Counted from the stretch's first letter, positions 12,734 through 22,169 are shown. The stretch: 64,000 nt of DNA from Campylobacter concisus (GCF_003048595.2 NZ_CP049270.1:1674001-1738000), one strand, 5' to 3'. Notes: a model not told the origin generated them from the letters alone. Program-made: numbers and translations.

Positions 12734-13579
12734 TTAAAGCTCAGCGTCTGCGTGGCGTGCAGCATGGCAGTTAATGTTTATAGCAACAGGAAGACCTGCT
12801 ATGTGGGTTGGGTACCACTCGACATTTACTTTAACAGCAGTGGTGTCACCGCCAAGTCCTTGAGGACCAACACCAGTTTTACAAGCAAGCTCTAGTAACT
12901 CGTCTTCTAATTTGGCATATCTTGGATCAGAATTTTTACTATCGACTGAACGAACTGCTGCTTCTTTTGCCAAAAGTGCTGCCTTATCCATCGTACCACC
13001 TATGCCAACACCTATTGTTAGTGGAGGACAGGCGTTTGGTCCAGCGTATTTTACAGCCTCTAAAAAGACTTTTTTTACACCCTCTATACCATCAGCTGGC
13101 ACAAGCATTTTTAAAACCGATTTATTCTCACTACCAAAACCTTTTGGAGCTACTTTTATCTTTAGCTTATCTCCTGGTACGATCCTAGTGTGAATGACGG
13201 CTGGAGTGTTATTTGTGGTATTTTTTCTCTCAAAGAGTGGCTCAGCAACGACTGACTTTCTTAGATAACCTTCAGTGTAGCCTTCCGCAATACCCTCATT
13301 TATCGCATCTTCAATATATCCACCCTCGATATGCACATCTTGGCCGATCTGCACGAAAACAACCGTCATACCGGTGTCTTGGCAGATAGGTGCAACGCCC
13401 TCTTCCGCAAGCTTAGCATTTTGTAAAATTTTGCCCAAAATGTCTTTGCCTAGTGACGAGCTTTCGCTACTTTGAGCCTTTGTAAAAGCAGCCTTTAAAT
13501 CTGGCGTCACGACATAACAGGCCTGTTTGCAAAGCTTGGCAACGACTTCTCTTATATCTTTTACATTTATTATTCTCAT
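12734..13579 (-). CDS. class I fumarate hydratase, alpha subunit
   Basis: A 281-residue protein, the cluster-binding half of a two-subunit class I fumarase. Cysteine-containing motifs expected to ligate the [4Fe-4S] cluster are present (APICQDTGM near residue 62, NACPPLTIGVGIGG near 188, and ELACKTGVGPQGLGG). The bipartite gene form is typical of anaerobic and microaerophilic bacteria. The first gene of a two-gene operon; the upstream 240 bases (13580-13819) are A+T-rich with no other feature recognised. Confidence 0.9.
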   Translation of the reverse strand: MRIINVKDIREVVAKLCKQACYVVTPDLKAAFTKAQSSESSSLGKDILGKILQNAKLAEEGVAPICQDTGMTVVFVQIGQDVHIEGGYIEDAINEGIAEGYTEGYLRKSVVAEPLFERKNTTNNTPAVIHTRIVPGDKLKIKVAPKGFGSENKSVLKMLVPADGIEGVKKVFLEAVKYAGPNACPPLTIGVGIGGTMDKAALLAKEAAVRSVDSKNSDPRYAKLEDELLELACKTGVGPQGLGGDTTAVKVNVEWYPTHIAGLPVAININCHAARHADAEL

Positions 13580-13819
13580 CTTTACTCCTCGTAAAAAACA
13601 ATTTTTAATTATATTAACTATATTTAAAATTTAAGATTAAATTTTACTGCTGGATATCTACTCGAAAAAATTTATATGAGTTTATTTTATTTGACTACAA
13701 CTAGAAGACTTGTCTAAAACAAATTTAATGAAATAAGCGATGGTGAAATTAAGTCTATACATCACAATATTGACAGAAATTTACATAACATGGCTTATTT
13801 AAGCCATAAATATATAAAT

Positions 13820-15160
13820 TTAAGATTGAATACTCTCCTCTTCATTTTTTATCTTTTTTCTAACTTTGACTCGTGAGATACTGGCTCCATCCATCTTTCT
13901 TACTTCGTAGTAGCAGTTTTCATCCTCGATCTTGTCCCCAACTACTGGCAAACGACCGATTAGGTTGAAGACATATCCACCGATTGTAACTTGATCTGTC
14001 TCTTCGTCAAAGCTTATACCAAGAACCTCTTCAACGCTCTCTAGATCATATCTACCTTGAAATTCGTAAATATTGTCATTTATCTTTTTATAGTGCTGAT
14101 CAACTTCATCGTGCTCGTCATTAAAATCACCAAGCACCTCTTCCATTATATCTTCCATCGTAAGAAGTCCGGCTGTGCCGCCATACTCATCAACTACGAG
14201 CGCAGCTGAAATTTGCTCTTTATTCATCATTACAAGTACTTTTGAAATAGAAAGGCTCTCAGGCACGATGACAAATTTACGAACAATTGAGTCAAAACTC
14301 TTCTCTTTATCTTTGCTAAAGTGAAGCTGCAAAATATCTCTAATGTGTATCATGCCCAAAATAATATCTTTTGAGCCGTCTATATAAGGAAAGCGAGTGT
14401 ATTTTGACTCAAATACAACTTGTAAATTCTCTTCAAAACTCTTTTGTTTATTTATACAGATCATATCACGCCTTGGCGTCATGATCTCTTTTGCGACTGT
14501 GTCACTAAAATCGACTGCATTTTTAATAATCTCAGTCTCAAAACTATCAAGCACACCGCCCTTTAAGCTCTCGCCGACAATGATCTTTATCTCTTCTTCA
14601 GAGTGCGCTAGTTCATTCTCTTTAGCTGGCTGGATACCTAAAATTTTAAGTCCAATGGTCGCTAAAATATCAAAAAGCTTAATTACAGGAGAAAATAGCA
14701 CCCAAAAAAAGTGAAGTGGACGAGCGATTTTTAACACTGAAGTCTCAGCCTTTGCGATAGCAACTGACTTTGGCACAAGCTCGCCCATTACAACGTGAAG
14801 TAGTGTAATAAGCGTAAATGCGATCGCAAAACCAACCGTATGAACTAAGATATCGCTAAAGTTGAAGAAATTTTTAAGTGGTGCTTCTATAAGTCTTGCA
14901 ACTGCTGGCTCACCGATCCAACCAAGAGCAAGTGAGCTTAGTGTGATGCCAAGCTGAGTGGCACTAAGATAGGTATCAAGCTTGTTTGACATCTCAAAAG
15001 CAAGCTGAGCGTTTGGCTTTTTCTCTTTGATAAGCTCTTCAAGTCTAGACTTACGAACTTTAACAAGAGAAAATTCTGATAAAACAAAAAAGGCATTTAG
15101 TAAAATGAATACAACGGCAAGTATTACCATTAAAAGCGAATTATCGCTACTGGGGTTCAA
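13820..15160 (-). CDS. CNNM/CBS/CorC-HlyC domain membrane protein
   Basis: A 446-residue inner-membrane protein. The N-terminal DUF21/CNNM domain (about 1-190) has four hydrophobic segments; two CBS repeats follow (about 205-330, with PRRDMICINKQKSFEENL and ISAALVVDEYGGTAGLLTME), then a CorC-HlyC domain (about 345-430, ending in VGDKIEDENCYYEVRKMDG). Relatives are linked to magnesium or cobalt efflux and were once called hemolysins (TlyC). Transport activity is inferred from the family. It is monocistronic and divergent from the NSS transporter. Confidence 0.85.
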   Translation of the reverse strand: MNPSSDNSLLMVILAVVFILLNAFFVLSEFSLVKVRKSRLEELIKEKKPNAQLAFEMSNKLDTYLSATQLGITLSSLALGWIGEPAVARLIEAPLKNFFNFSDILVHTVGFAIAFTLITLLHVVMGELVPKSVAIAKAETSVLKIARPLHFFWVLFSPVIKLFDILATIGLKILGIQPAKENELAHSEEEIKIIVGESLKGGVLDSFETEIIKNAVDFSDTVAKEIMTPRRDMICINKQKSFEENLQVVFESKYTRFPYIDGSKDIILGMIHIRDILQLHFSKDKEKSFDSIVRKFVIVPESLSISKVLVMMNKEQISAALVVDEYGGTAGLLTMEDIMEEVLGDFNDEHDEVDQHYKKINDNIYEFQGRYDLESVEEVLGISFDEETDQVTIGGYVFNLIGRLPVVGDKIEDENCYYEVRKMDGASISRVKVRKKIKNEEESIQS

Positions 15161-15331
15161 TTATGATCCTTAAGAGTTAAAAATTTTTGCCTGATTATAG
15201 CGAATTTATATTTAGCGGTCAAATTATCCACGTCCAAAAGTAACAACATTTCTTAAATTTAAGATTTATAAAAACTTCTTAAATCATATTTTGATAACAT
15301 TATTTTCATCACTAAATTTATGGATTTTACA

Positions 15332-16645
15332 ATGAGCAAAAAGAATTTTTCATCGCGTTGGGCATTTATATTGGCCTGTGTTGGATCAGCAGTTGGCATG
15401 GCAAATGTCTGGGGCTTTCCTTATAAACTTGGCACAAATGGTGGTGCAGCGTTTTTACTCATCTATGTTTTTTTCATAGCTCTTTTTTCATATGTTGGTC
15501 TAAGTGCGGAGTATGCGATCGGTAGACGTGCAAAGACTGGTACGCTTGGATCATATAAATATGCTTGGCAAAGTAGAAATTTAGGCGTATTTGGCAGTAT
15601 TATTGGCTGGCTTCCGCTTGCTGGCTCACTTTGCATAGCTATTGGCTACGCAGTCATCATCGCTTACGTGCTAAAAGCCCTTACTCAGGCACTTACTGGC
15701 TCATTTATGAGCGTTGATACGAACGTTTGGTTTAACTCATTTGCACTTCAAGATTACTCAGTCTTGCCTTATCATTTTGTCATCGTTGTTGGTACGCTTC
15801 TTACACTATTTTTTGGGGCAAAAAGTATCGAAAAAACAAATCAAATAATGATGCCACTGTTTTTTGTATTGTTTAGCATCTTGGCTATAAATGTTGCGAT
15901 GCTGCCAAATGCATTTGATGGATATAAATTCCTTTTTATTCCTGACTTTAGTAAGCTTGCAGACCCGATGGTATGGGTTTCTGCGATGGGTCAAGCCTTT
16001 TTCTCGCTCTCTATCACAGGATCTGGCATGATAGTTTATGGGGCTTACCTTTCAAAAGATGAAGATATCGTTGAGAGTGCTAAAACTACGGCCTTTTTTG
16101 ATACTATTGCGGCTCTTGTAGCCGCTCTTGTTATGATCCCAGCGGTCTTTGCCTATGCTATGGATCCGGCCGAAGGTCCAAAGCTACTTTTTGTAACGCT
16201 TCCAAAAATTTTACAAAATATGATCGGCGGTCAAATTTTTGCGATCATACTATTTACAGCAGTCATCTTTGGCGGTATCACCTCACTTCAAAATATGTTT
16301 GAGGTCGTGGCTGAGTCACTTATGCATAAATTTCCGTTTCTTAATAGATTTTGGACACTCACGCTACTTTGTGCAGTTTGCTTTGGCATAGGAGCATTTA
16401 TGGAGCCTATTAGTAGTTGGGGACCTTGGATGGACTTTGTGTCGATCTATATCATTCCAATCGGTGCGGTAATCGGTGCTATTTCTTGGTTTTGGATTAT
16501 TAAAAAAGATGAAATTTTAGATGAGATAAATTCTGGAGCAAATAAATCTTATGGTAATTTCTGGTATTTTGTAGGCAAATTTATCTATGTTCCGCTAACA
16601 TTTTTACTTTGTATCATAGCCGTAAGTAAGGGAATTTCTTTTTAA
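15332..16645 (+). CDS. neurotransmitter:sodium symporter (NSS) family transporter
   Basis: A 437-residue inner-membrane transporter with about eleven transmembrane helices. The N-terminus RWAFILACVGSAVGMANVWG carries the unwound TM1 motif that binds Na+ and substrate in LeuT-fold NSS proteins, so it likely takes up an amino acid with sodium. I prefer the ATG at 15332 (MSKKNFSSRW), which matches the family start; an in-frame ATG at 15320 is possible. The substrate cannot be read from sequence. It is bounded downstream by a strong hairpin. Confidence 0.88.
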   Translation: MSKKNFSSRWAFILACVGSAVGMANVWGFPYKLGTNGGAAFLLIYVFFIALFSYVGLSAEYAIGRRAKTGTLGSYKYAWQSRNLGVFGSIIGWLPLAGSLCIAIGYAVIIAYVLKALTQALTGSFMSVDTNVWFNSFALQDYSVLPYHFVIVVGTLLTLFFGAKSIEKTNQIMMPLFFVLFSILAINVAMLPNAFDGYKFLFIPDFSKLADPMVWVSAMGQAFFSLSITGSGMIVYGAYLSKDEDIVESAKTTAFFDTIAALVAALVMIPAVFAYAMDPAEGPKLLFVTLPKILQNMIGGQIFAIILFTAVIFGGITSLQNMFEVVAESLMHKFPFLNRFWTLTLLCAVCFGIGAFMEPISSWGPWMDFVSIYIIPIGAVIGAISWFWIIKKDEILDEINSGANKSYGNFWYFVGKFIYVPLTFLLCIIAVSKGISF

Positions 16646-16675
16646 ATTTAGCTCGCTAAGAAATGAGCTAAATTT
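16644..16675. terminator. bidirectional terminator
   Basis: A perfect 11-bp stem, AAATTTAGCTC with GAGCTAAATTT, starts at the NSS stop codon and is followed by AAAAATTTTTG. It separates the convergent transporter and DUF411 genes. Confidence 0.75.
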
Positions 16676-16689
16676 AAAAATTTTTGAAG

Positions 16690-17139
16690 TTATCTTAGTT
16701 TTTTTGTGCCGATGTAAGTGGCAAAAATTTCTTGTGAGCCATCTTTTTTAAATAAAATAACATCGTATTGCTCAGCTTTACTGCCTTGCTCCATGCCTTG
16801 GCTCTCCATCGGCATGCCAGGTACTGCGATACCAACTACATCTTTTGGCTTAAGCTCTAATAGGCGCTTTACCTCATCGGCTGGAACGTGACCTTCAACG
16901 ACGTAGCCATCAACGATAGCTGTATGGCAGCTTGAAAGCTCTAGCGGTACGTTAAATTCTTTCTTAACTTTAGCTATATCATCTACTTTTATAACCTCTT
17001 CGCTAAATCCAGCCTTCTGCATCGCCTCACCCCAGCTAGTACAACATCCACAAGTTGGGCTTTTATAGACCTTCATATCAGCCGCAAATGCAAGTGTTGC
17101 AAAAAAACCAAGAGCCAAAAATGCTAATTTATTCATCAT
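16690..17139 (-). CDS. periplasmic DUF411 metal-binding protein
   Basis: A 149-residue protein with a signal peptide (MMNKLAFLALGFFATLAFAA) and the DUF411 core: VYKSPTCGCCTSWGEAMQKA, SSCHTAIVDGY and VPGMPMESQGME. The Cys triplet and the Met/His-rich motif suggest copper or another soft metal. Family members sit with copper resistance and cytochrome oxidase genes, but no such neighbour is visible here. Function beyond metal binding is not known. Confidence 0.85.
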   Translation of the reverse strand: MMNKLAFLALGFFATLAFAADMKVYKSPTCGCCTSWGEAMQKAGFSEEVIKVDDIAKVKKEFNVPLELSSCHTAIVDGYVVEGHVPADEVKRLLELKPKDVVGIAVPGMPMESQGMEQGSKAEQYDVILFKKDGSQEIFATYIGTKKLR

Positions 17140-17245
17140 TTTCCTTTACGTTAAAATTTGCAAAATGATATAGTTTGGGTTTAAATTTTATATAAATGCT
17201 TAAACCTTGCCTGCTATAATTGCCAAAATTTACAAAAGGTAATTT

Positions 17246-18214
17246 ATGTTTTCATCATTTTTTAAAGATAAAAAATGGGCACTCTGGGCTTATGGCGGAG
17301 CGATATTTATCATCTTGCTTCTTGTCTATCAAACGCACCTAAATGTCCGTATAAACGAGTGGTATAAAAATTTCTACGACATAGTGCAAAACTCAAAAGA
17401 TCATGATGTAAGTGAGTTTTGGCGAGAAATTTTTAACTTTATAAAAATTGCTATGCCTTACGTCGTGACTTACACTGTGATCTCGTTTTTTGCTAGCCAC
17501 TGGGTCTTTCGCTGGAGAGAGGCGATGACGTTTAGATATCTAAAATTTTGGCAAAACTGCAAAAGTGACATCGAAGGCAGTTCGCAGCGTATCCAAGAAG
17601 ATGTCTACCGCTTTGCCAAAATAATGGAAAGCCTTGGCGTGCAGGTTTTAAGGGCGATTATGACGCTAATTGCCTTTATACCAGTGCTTTGGGAGCTAAG
17701 TAAGAGCGTAAGTTTGCCTTACATCAAAGATATCGAGGGCTCGCTTGTTTATATCGCTTTAATAATTAGCATAGGTGGCTTAATTATTTCGTGGTTTGTG
17801 GGCATTAAACTCCCGCATATCGAGTATAACAACCAAAAAGCAGAAGCGGCATTTAGAAAAGAGCTGGTTTACGGTGAAGATGACAAGGTTAAATTTTGCG
17901 GGCCAAATGTCATGCTAGAGCTTTTTACGGGCGTAAAGTTAAATTATTACAAACTATTTTTGCACTATGGCTACTTTAACCTTTGGCTCATCTCATTTTC
18001 ACAAATTCTTGTCATCGTGCCTTATGTCATCATGGGAAATGGCCTATTTAGCGGCGTTATAACGCTTGGTGTGCTTATACAAGCTAGCAACGCTTTTTCT
18101 CAAGTTAGAGAGAGTTTTAGCGTCTTTATCGACAACTGGACGACGATAACAGAGCTAAGATCTGTAAATAAACGTTTGAGAGAGTTTGAGAGAAATATAA
18201 ACTATAAGGCGTAA
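17246..18214 (+). CDS. SbmA/BacA-like inner-membrane peptide transporter
   Basis: A 322-residue protein with about seven transmembrane helices. It matches the SbmA/BacA family, proton-driven importers of peptides and peptide-like antibiotics that resemble ABC membrane domains without an ATPase. Recognisable segments are HLNVRINEWYKNFYDIVQ near the N-terminus, FRWREAMTFRYLKFWQ, the RIQEDVYRFAKIMESL helix and the closing WTTITELRSVNKRLREFE. It is shorter than SbmA (about 400) but looks complete. A TATAAT at 17215-17220 and an AAAAGG ribosome site precede it. Confidence 0.82.
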   Translation: MFSSFFKDKKWALWAYGGAIFIILLLVYQTHLNVRINEWYKNFYDIVQNSKDHDVSEFWREIFNFIKIAMPYVVTYTVISFFASHWVFRWREAMTFRYLKFWQNCKSDIEGSSQRIQEDVYRFAKIMESLGVQVLRAIMTLIAFIPVLWELSKSVSLPYIKDIEGSLVYIALIISIGGLIISWFVGIKLPHIEYNNQKAEAAFRKELVYGEDDKVKFCGPNVMLELFTGVKLNYYKLFLHYGYFNLWLISFSQILVIVPYVIMGNGLFSGVITLGVLIQASNAFSQVRESFSVFIDNWTTITELRSVNKRLREFERNINYKA

Positions 18215-18396
18215 GGGTAAATTTACATACCAAATAAACTCTAGTAAATTTTAAAATTTCATGAGCGAGTAATTTCGGCTCTAAAATTTGAGCTAAGCGA
18301 TAAGCGAAGCCAAATTTTAGTAGTTAATTATTAGGAGTGATGAAAGTTTAAAATTTGCAAAATAGCTTTATTAAATTCGTAAATTTCTTTTTATTT

Positions 18397-18511
18397 AAAA
18401 GGGAGACAAGGGGACTTGAATTACGAAGCCGTCCCCTTATCCCCCTTTTTAAATCCCCTAAACCCCTCGCACGTTAGGAGTGGCATGCAATCGTGCTGGC
18501 GCACTGCATGC
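18397..18511. repeat. G+C-rich double-hairpin intergenic element
   Basis: The 437-base gap 18215-18651 contains two strong dyads. The first pairs 18397-18415 (AAAAGGGAGACAAGGGGAC) with 18431-18450 (GTCCCCTTATCCCCCTTTTT), giving a stem of about 17 bp ending in a T-run. The second is GCATGCA/TGCATGC with inner GTGC/GCAC at 18483-18511. The rest is A+T-rich. It may be a terminator plus a dispersed repeat or a small RNA; no coding frame is convincing. Confidence 0.5.
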
Positions 18512-18651
18512 GTTTTATTTTAGAAAATTTCTGACAAATTTTAAAATTTGCAAGCCGTTTCAGCTCCAAAAATTAAATTTCTCTCACCGTTTAACAATGC
18601 ATATCTAACTCAGGCTATAATACGCAAAATTTTAGTCCAAAAAGGATAAAA

Positions 18652-19455
18652 ATGAAAAAATTTCTACTTACATTGTTAGCGACTAGTTTGCTCTTCACTG
18701 GCTGCTCAAGCGTTACAAAATCAGGTGTCGTTGGTGCTGATCGTAAGCAACTCATGCTAATATCATCTGAAGCTATGGAGCAAAGTTCAGCTCAAGCTTA
18801 TGTCAAGACGCTCACAGCTGCTAGAAGCAAGGGCGAGTTAAATGTCGATCCGATCCTTACAAAAAGAGTTCAAGATATCGCAAAAAGACTGATCGCGCAA
18901 ACTGGCGTTTTCAGAGAGGACGCCTTAAAATGGAAGTGGCAAGTAAATGTCATAAACGAAGATACGCTAAATGCTTGGTGCATGCCAGGCGGCAGGATCG
19001 TCGTTTATAGCGGCATCATCAAGAGGCTAAATTTGACAGATGCGCAGCTAGCAGCGGTCATGGGTCACGAGATCGCCCACGCGCTTAGAGAGCACAGCAG
19101 GGAGCAAGCGAGCACCGACCAGCTCAAAAACATCGGTATCTTCGCAGTCGCGACCGCCACAGGACTTGGCGACCTTGGCGCAAGCGCTCTAAATTTAGCC
19201 AGCCAATACACCATCTCACTACCATTTTCTCGCTCACACGAGACCGAGGCCGATCACATAGGCACTGAGCTAATGGCAAGAGCTGGATATGATCCAAAAG
19301 AGGCGGTCGAAGTTTGGGTCAAGATGAGCAAGATGAGTGGTGGCAAAGTGCCTGAAATTTTAAGCACACACCCATCAAACGAGAGCAGGATCAAGGATCT
19401 AAAAGAGATCTCAGCAAAGCTTGAGCCAGTATATCAAGCAGCCAAAAAAGGTTAG
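18652..19455 (+). CDS. M48 family metallopeptidase lipoprotein
   Basis: A 267-residue lipoprotein with lipobox LFTGC (Cys18). The zinc motif HEIAH lies at residues 139-143 and the third ligand Glu is in HETEAD near 197. The arrangement matches LoiP/YcaL/BepA-like periplasmic peptidases that act in outer-membrane protein quality control. The conserved C-terminal LSTHPSNESRIKDLKE is present. TATAAT at 18616-18621 and AAAAGGA precede the ATG. The following GNAT gene starts 2 bases after its stop, so both are probably cotranscribed. Confidence 0.9.
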   Translation: MKKFLLTLLATSLLFTGCSSVTKSGVVGADRKQLMLISSEAMEQSSAQAYVKTLTAARSKGELNVDPILTKRVQDIAKRLIAQTGVFREDALKWKWQVNVINEDTLNAWCMPGGRIVVYSGIIKRLNLTDAQLAAVMGHEIAHALREHSREQASTDQLKNIGIFAVATATGLGDLGASALNLASQYTISLPFSRSHETEADHIGTELMARAGYDPKEAVEVWVKMSKMSGGKVPEILSTHPSNESRIKDLKEISAKLEPVYQAAKKG

Positions 19456-19457
19456 GC

Positions 19458-19940
19458 TTGATCGAGCGAGCAAATTTAAGCGACCTTGAAGCGATCACGC
19501 AAATTTATAATGACTACATATTAGAAAGAAGTGCGACTGCTGATATGCGGCCAGTTAGCACAAAGGAGCGAGAGCCTTGGTTTAACGCCCACGGCGGCTC
19601 GCGCCCTATCTTTATCTACAAAGAAAATGATGAAATTTTAGGCTACTGCTCGCTAAGTGACTTTAACCCCAAAATCGCTTACGATATAAGCGTAGAGATA
19701 AGCATCTATGTCGCTAAAAAAGCCATTAAAAAGGGCATCGGCAAGCAGCTTTTAGCCCACAGCCTAAATGAAGCTAGAGGGCTAAATTTAAAAAACATCA
19801 TCGCGCTAATCTTTAGCAAAAACAAAGCAAGCCTTGGGCTGTTTTTGAAATTTGGCTTTGAAAAATGGGGCGAACTGCCTGGCGTTTGCCTGATGGATGG
19901 CGAGTACAAAGATGTCGTTATCTTGGGGCTAAAGCTCTAA
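19458..19940 (+). CDS. GNAT family N-acetyltransferase (Pat/Bar-like)
   Basis: A 160-residue enzyme starting with TTG, with AAAAAAGG 6-10 bases upstream at the end of the peptidase gene. The sequence follows the phosphinothricin/methionine-sulfone acetyltransferase subgroup: an N-terminal IYNDYILERSATADMRPVS, the acetyl-CoA loop KKGIGKQLLAHSLNEAR, and the closing SLGLFLKFGFEKWGELPGV. It probably acetylates a small amine or amino-acid analogue; the substrate is unknown. Confidence 0.85.
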   Translation: MIERANLSDLEAITQIYNDYILERSATADMRPVSTKEREPWFNAHGGSRPIFIYKENDEILGYCSLSDFNPKIAYDISVEISIYVAKKAIKKGIGKQLLAHSLNEARGLNLKNIIALIFSKNKASLGLFLKFGFEKWGELPGVCLMDGEYKDVVILGLKL

Positions 19941-19965
19941 AAGCCAAGCATTAAGCAAATGAAGA

Positions 19966-19971
19966 TATAAT
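19966..19971 (+). promoter_or_regulatory. tRNA-Ser promoter -10 box
   Basis: TATAAT in the context GATATAATC lies 12 bases before the tRNA-Ser 5' end, at the right distance for a start a few bases upstream of the mature tRNA. Confidence 0.6.
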
Positions 19972-19983
19972 CACCTTCTTCTT

Positions 19984-20071
19984 GGGTAGATGTCCGAGCG
20001 GTTTAAGGAGCACGCCTGGAACGCGTGTGTGGGGCAACTCACCGAGAGTTCGAATCCCTCTCTACCCGCCA
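19984..20071 (+). tRNA. trnS: tRNA-Ser (GGA), likely prophage attachment site
   Basis: An 88-base type II tRNA with a long variable arm, acceptor GGGTAGA/TCTACCC, encoded CCA, and loop CTGGAAC giving anticodon GGA. A tyrosine integrase begins 209 bases downstream in the same orientation, the usual layout for integration into a tRNA 3' end. The other att copy lies beyond the window. Confidence 0.95.
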
Positions 20072-20280
20072 TCATATTAAGAAACACACAGAATTAATAA
20101 GCAAATTACAGCAATAAAATCTCGATTTTAACAATAATTTAAAGCATTATCTCATAAACTTATGGCAATAAAAAGAAATAAAAAGAAAGTAATAGCAAAG
20201 ACTTTTTAGCTGACTTTTGGCTGATTGCCTTTAAAAAAGTAGCTAAAAATATAAAAATAGTCAGCCAAAAAGGATTATAA

Positions 20281-21471
20281 ATGCCTAAACTATCACGCCA
20301 ACTCACGATCACGCAATTTAAAAATCTAAAAGCCAAAGAGAAGCCATATTTTGTCAGCGACGGCGATAACCTGCTAATTAAAATAATGCCAAACGGCACA
20401 AAATTTTTCATATATGAGTTTCGAGAAAATGGCAAACGTCACCGCCTAACTCTTGGCAAATATGATGAAATGAGCCTAAGCGAGGCAAGAGATAAAAGAA
20501 GCGAGCTAAGATTAAAACTCAATCAAGGCGAGAGCCTAACGCAAACAGCAGAAAAAACAAAATTTAAAGCAGTATTTGAAGCGTGGTATAAAACAAAAAG
20601 TAAGTTGAGTGAAAAGCAGCAGTTTTGGATGAAAAGGCGGTTTGAAGCGTTGTTATTACCAAAACTTGGCGAGATGGACATAAAAGAGATAAGCAGAAAA
20701 GACATAATAGCTGCCATTAGCCCCCTGCTCGAGGACGAAAAGCTAGAAACAGCCGATAGAGTGCTAAGTATATTAAGCGGCTTTTTCAAATATGCTCTAT
20801 TACACGAGTATGTAGATCACAATATAATAGCGGATATTGACAAAAAGACACTATTGGGGCGTAGAGAAGTGAAACATTTTGCCTACCTAAAAAACGATGA
20901 TGAGATAAGAGCCGTATTAATGGCGATAAGAGATTATTTTGGGGATATAAGGGTAAAAACTTGTGCGGTTTTTCAACTATATACCGCAGTAAGAGGGCAA
21001 AATGCCAGAAATGCCAAATGGTCGCAGATAGATTTTGAAAATTGCCTTTGGCATATCCCAGCTGACGAGATGAAAACGGCAAAGCCCCACGAAGTATTTT
21101 TAAGTAAAAGTGTAATCAACCTATTAAAAACATATCGTGAGCGCTTGCCTTTAAAAAGTGAGTTAATTTTTCCGTCCATAAAATCAAACATTGCCCCACT
21201 AAGTGACAACACTATCCGTGTAATGCTTAGAAATCTAGGTTTTAATAAGGATATGGTAACTCCACACGGCTTTAGAGCCACGTTTAGCACGATCGCCAAC
21301 GAAAACATAGATAAGCACGGCTGCAATAGTGATGTTATTGAGCTTTGCCTAGCACACGTTGAGAACAACAAGGTTAAAGACGCATACAACCACGCCAAAA
21401 ATTTAAAAGCAAGAGCTAAGCTTATGCAGTGGTGGAGTAATTATTTAGATAGTTTGGGCGGTTTTGCCTGA
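20281..21471 (+). CDS. int: tyrosine-type site-specific integrase
   Basis: A 396-residue recombinase of the DUF4102/P4-like class. An N-terminal arm-binding domain (about 1-90) and core-binding domain (about 95-195) precede the catalytic domain with Arg238 (TAVRGQ), His329 and Arg332 (HGFR), His359 (LAHV) and nucleophile Tyr369 (AYNHA). All catalytic residues are present, so it should be active. The preceding 209 bases contain the inverted pair TTTTGGCTGA (20213) and TCAGCCAAAA (20261), possible arm-type or excisionase sites. Its 3' end overlaps the convergent excisionase-like gene by 27 bases. Confidence 0.93.
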   Translation: MPKLSRQLTITQFKNLKAKEKPYFVSDGDNLLIKIMPNGTKFFIYEFRENGKRHRLTLGKYDEMSLSEARDKRSELRLKLNQGESLTQTAEKTKFKAVFEAWYKTKSKLSEKQQFWMKRRFEALLLPKLGEMDIKEISRKDIIAAISPLLEDEKLETADRVLSILSGFFKYALLHEYVDHNIIADIDKKTLLGRREVKHFAYLKNDDEIRAVLMAIRDYFGDIRVKTCAVFQLYTAVRGQNARNAKWSQIDFENCLWHIPADEMKTAKPHEVFLSKSVINLLKTYRERLPLKSELIFPSIKSNIAPLSDNTIRVMLRNLGFNKDMVTPHGFRATFSTIANENIDKHGCNSDVIELCLAHVENNKVKDAYNHAKNLKARAKLMQWWSNYLDSLGGFA

Positions 21472-21627
21472 TTTGTAGACACGGATAGATTTTAGCGAGT
21501 AGTAGATTACCCGCGAATTGACCTTATTTGCTACGATCACGCCTTGCTTCACTTTGTCATAAAGTGATCGTGCAGATATGCCTAGCTCTTTTAGGGCTTC
21601 ATCTTTAGTTATAAATTTATCGCTCAT
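21445..21627 (-). CDS. excisionase-like small HTH protein
   Basis: A 60-residue protein from the ATG at 21627 (MSDKFITKDEALKELGIS), preceded by AAAGGACAAGAA; the longer reading from 21690 lies inside the upstream gene. The winged MerR/Xis-like helix-turn-helix (ITKDEALKELGISARSLYDK) suggests a DNA-binding excisionase or regulator. Its position, convergent with and overlapping the integrase, supports a role in directing excision; this is inference. Confidence 0.65.
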   Translation of the reverse strand: MSDKFITKDEALKELGISARSLYDKVKQGVIVANKVNSRVIYYSLKSIRVYKSGKTAQTI

Positions 21628-21806
21628 TTCTTGTCCTTTATATAATCTTTCAAATCTCGCAAAGCGCGCCGTAAAAAACGGACGTCGCATTTAAATAAAA
21701 GAGCTTGTATTCGCTCAACTAAGCTCATCTTTTCATTGTGCTCCTCACAAAACGCTTCTAGGTTTGCAAGTGCTGCTAAATGTTTATCTCTTTCTGGGCT
21801 ACTCAT
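21624..21806 (-). CDS. small helical phage protein, unknown function
   Basis: A 60-residue protein, MSSPERDKHLAALANLEAFC at its N-terminus, predicted mostly helical with a basic C-terminus (LRDLKDYIKDKK). Its stop overlaps the excisionase-like start (ATGA), and its own start overlaps the YopX-like gene by 8 bases, so translation is probably coupled along the operon. I recognise no family. Confidence 0.6.
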   Translation of the reverse strand: MSSPERDKHLAALANLEAFCEEHNEKMSLVERIQALLFKCDVRFLRRALRDLKDYIKDKK

Positions 21807-22158
21807 CTAATAACTCCTTATTCTCGTGGATATTGCCAATAATAGAAGCTTCTTGATTAAAGGCAAAAAGGTCAAACTCTTCCGTACCTTCCACGATGCA
21901 CCTAAACATTGCTAAATCATCAGCCCAATAAACTTCAGCAATTACATTATTACCCCAAGTGAGAATATCCCCTGCGTAAATTCTTTTGCCGTCTTTGTCT
22001 TTTAAGCCAGTGTCTTGCATAACATCAAAAAAGTCAGGACAATCTAGTATTCCTCCAAAAGACGTTACGTAGCTAACAGGGTCGCCGTCATAGGTGCTCT
22101 CTGCGTCATATATCATTTTCTTTTCTTCTTTATCCCAAACTCTATATCTTGGTCTCAT
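21799..22158 (-). CDS. YopX family phage protein
   Basis: A 119-residue protein with the YopX signature: an N-terminal RPRYRVWDKEEKKMIYDAES, then DTGLKDKDGKRIYAGDI, and the C-terminal FNQEASIIGNIHENKELL. YopX proteins are common in phage early regions. The fold is known but the function is not. The gene lies in the leftward operon beyond the recombination genes. Confidence 0.88.
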   Translation of the reverse strand: MRPRYRVWDKEEKKMIYDAESTYDGDPVSYVTSFGGILDCPDFFDVMQDTGLKDKDGKRIYAGDILTWGNNVIAEVYWADDLAMFRCIVEGTEEFDLFAFNQEASIIGNIHENKELLDE

Positions 22159-22169
22159 TAGTTATCCTT

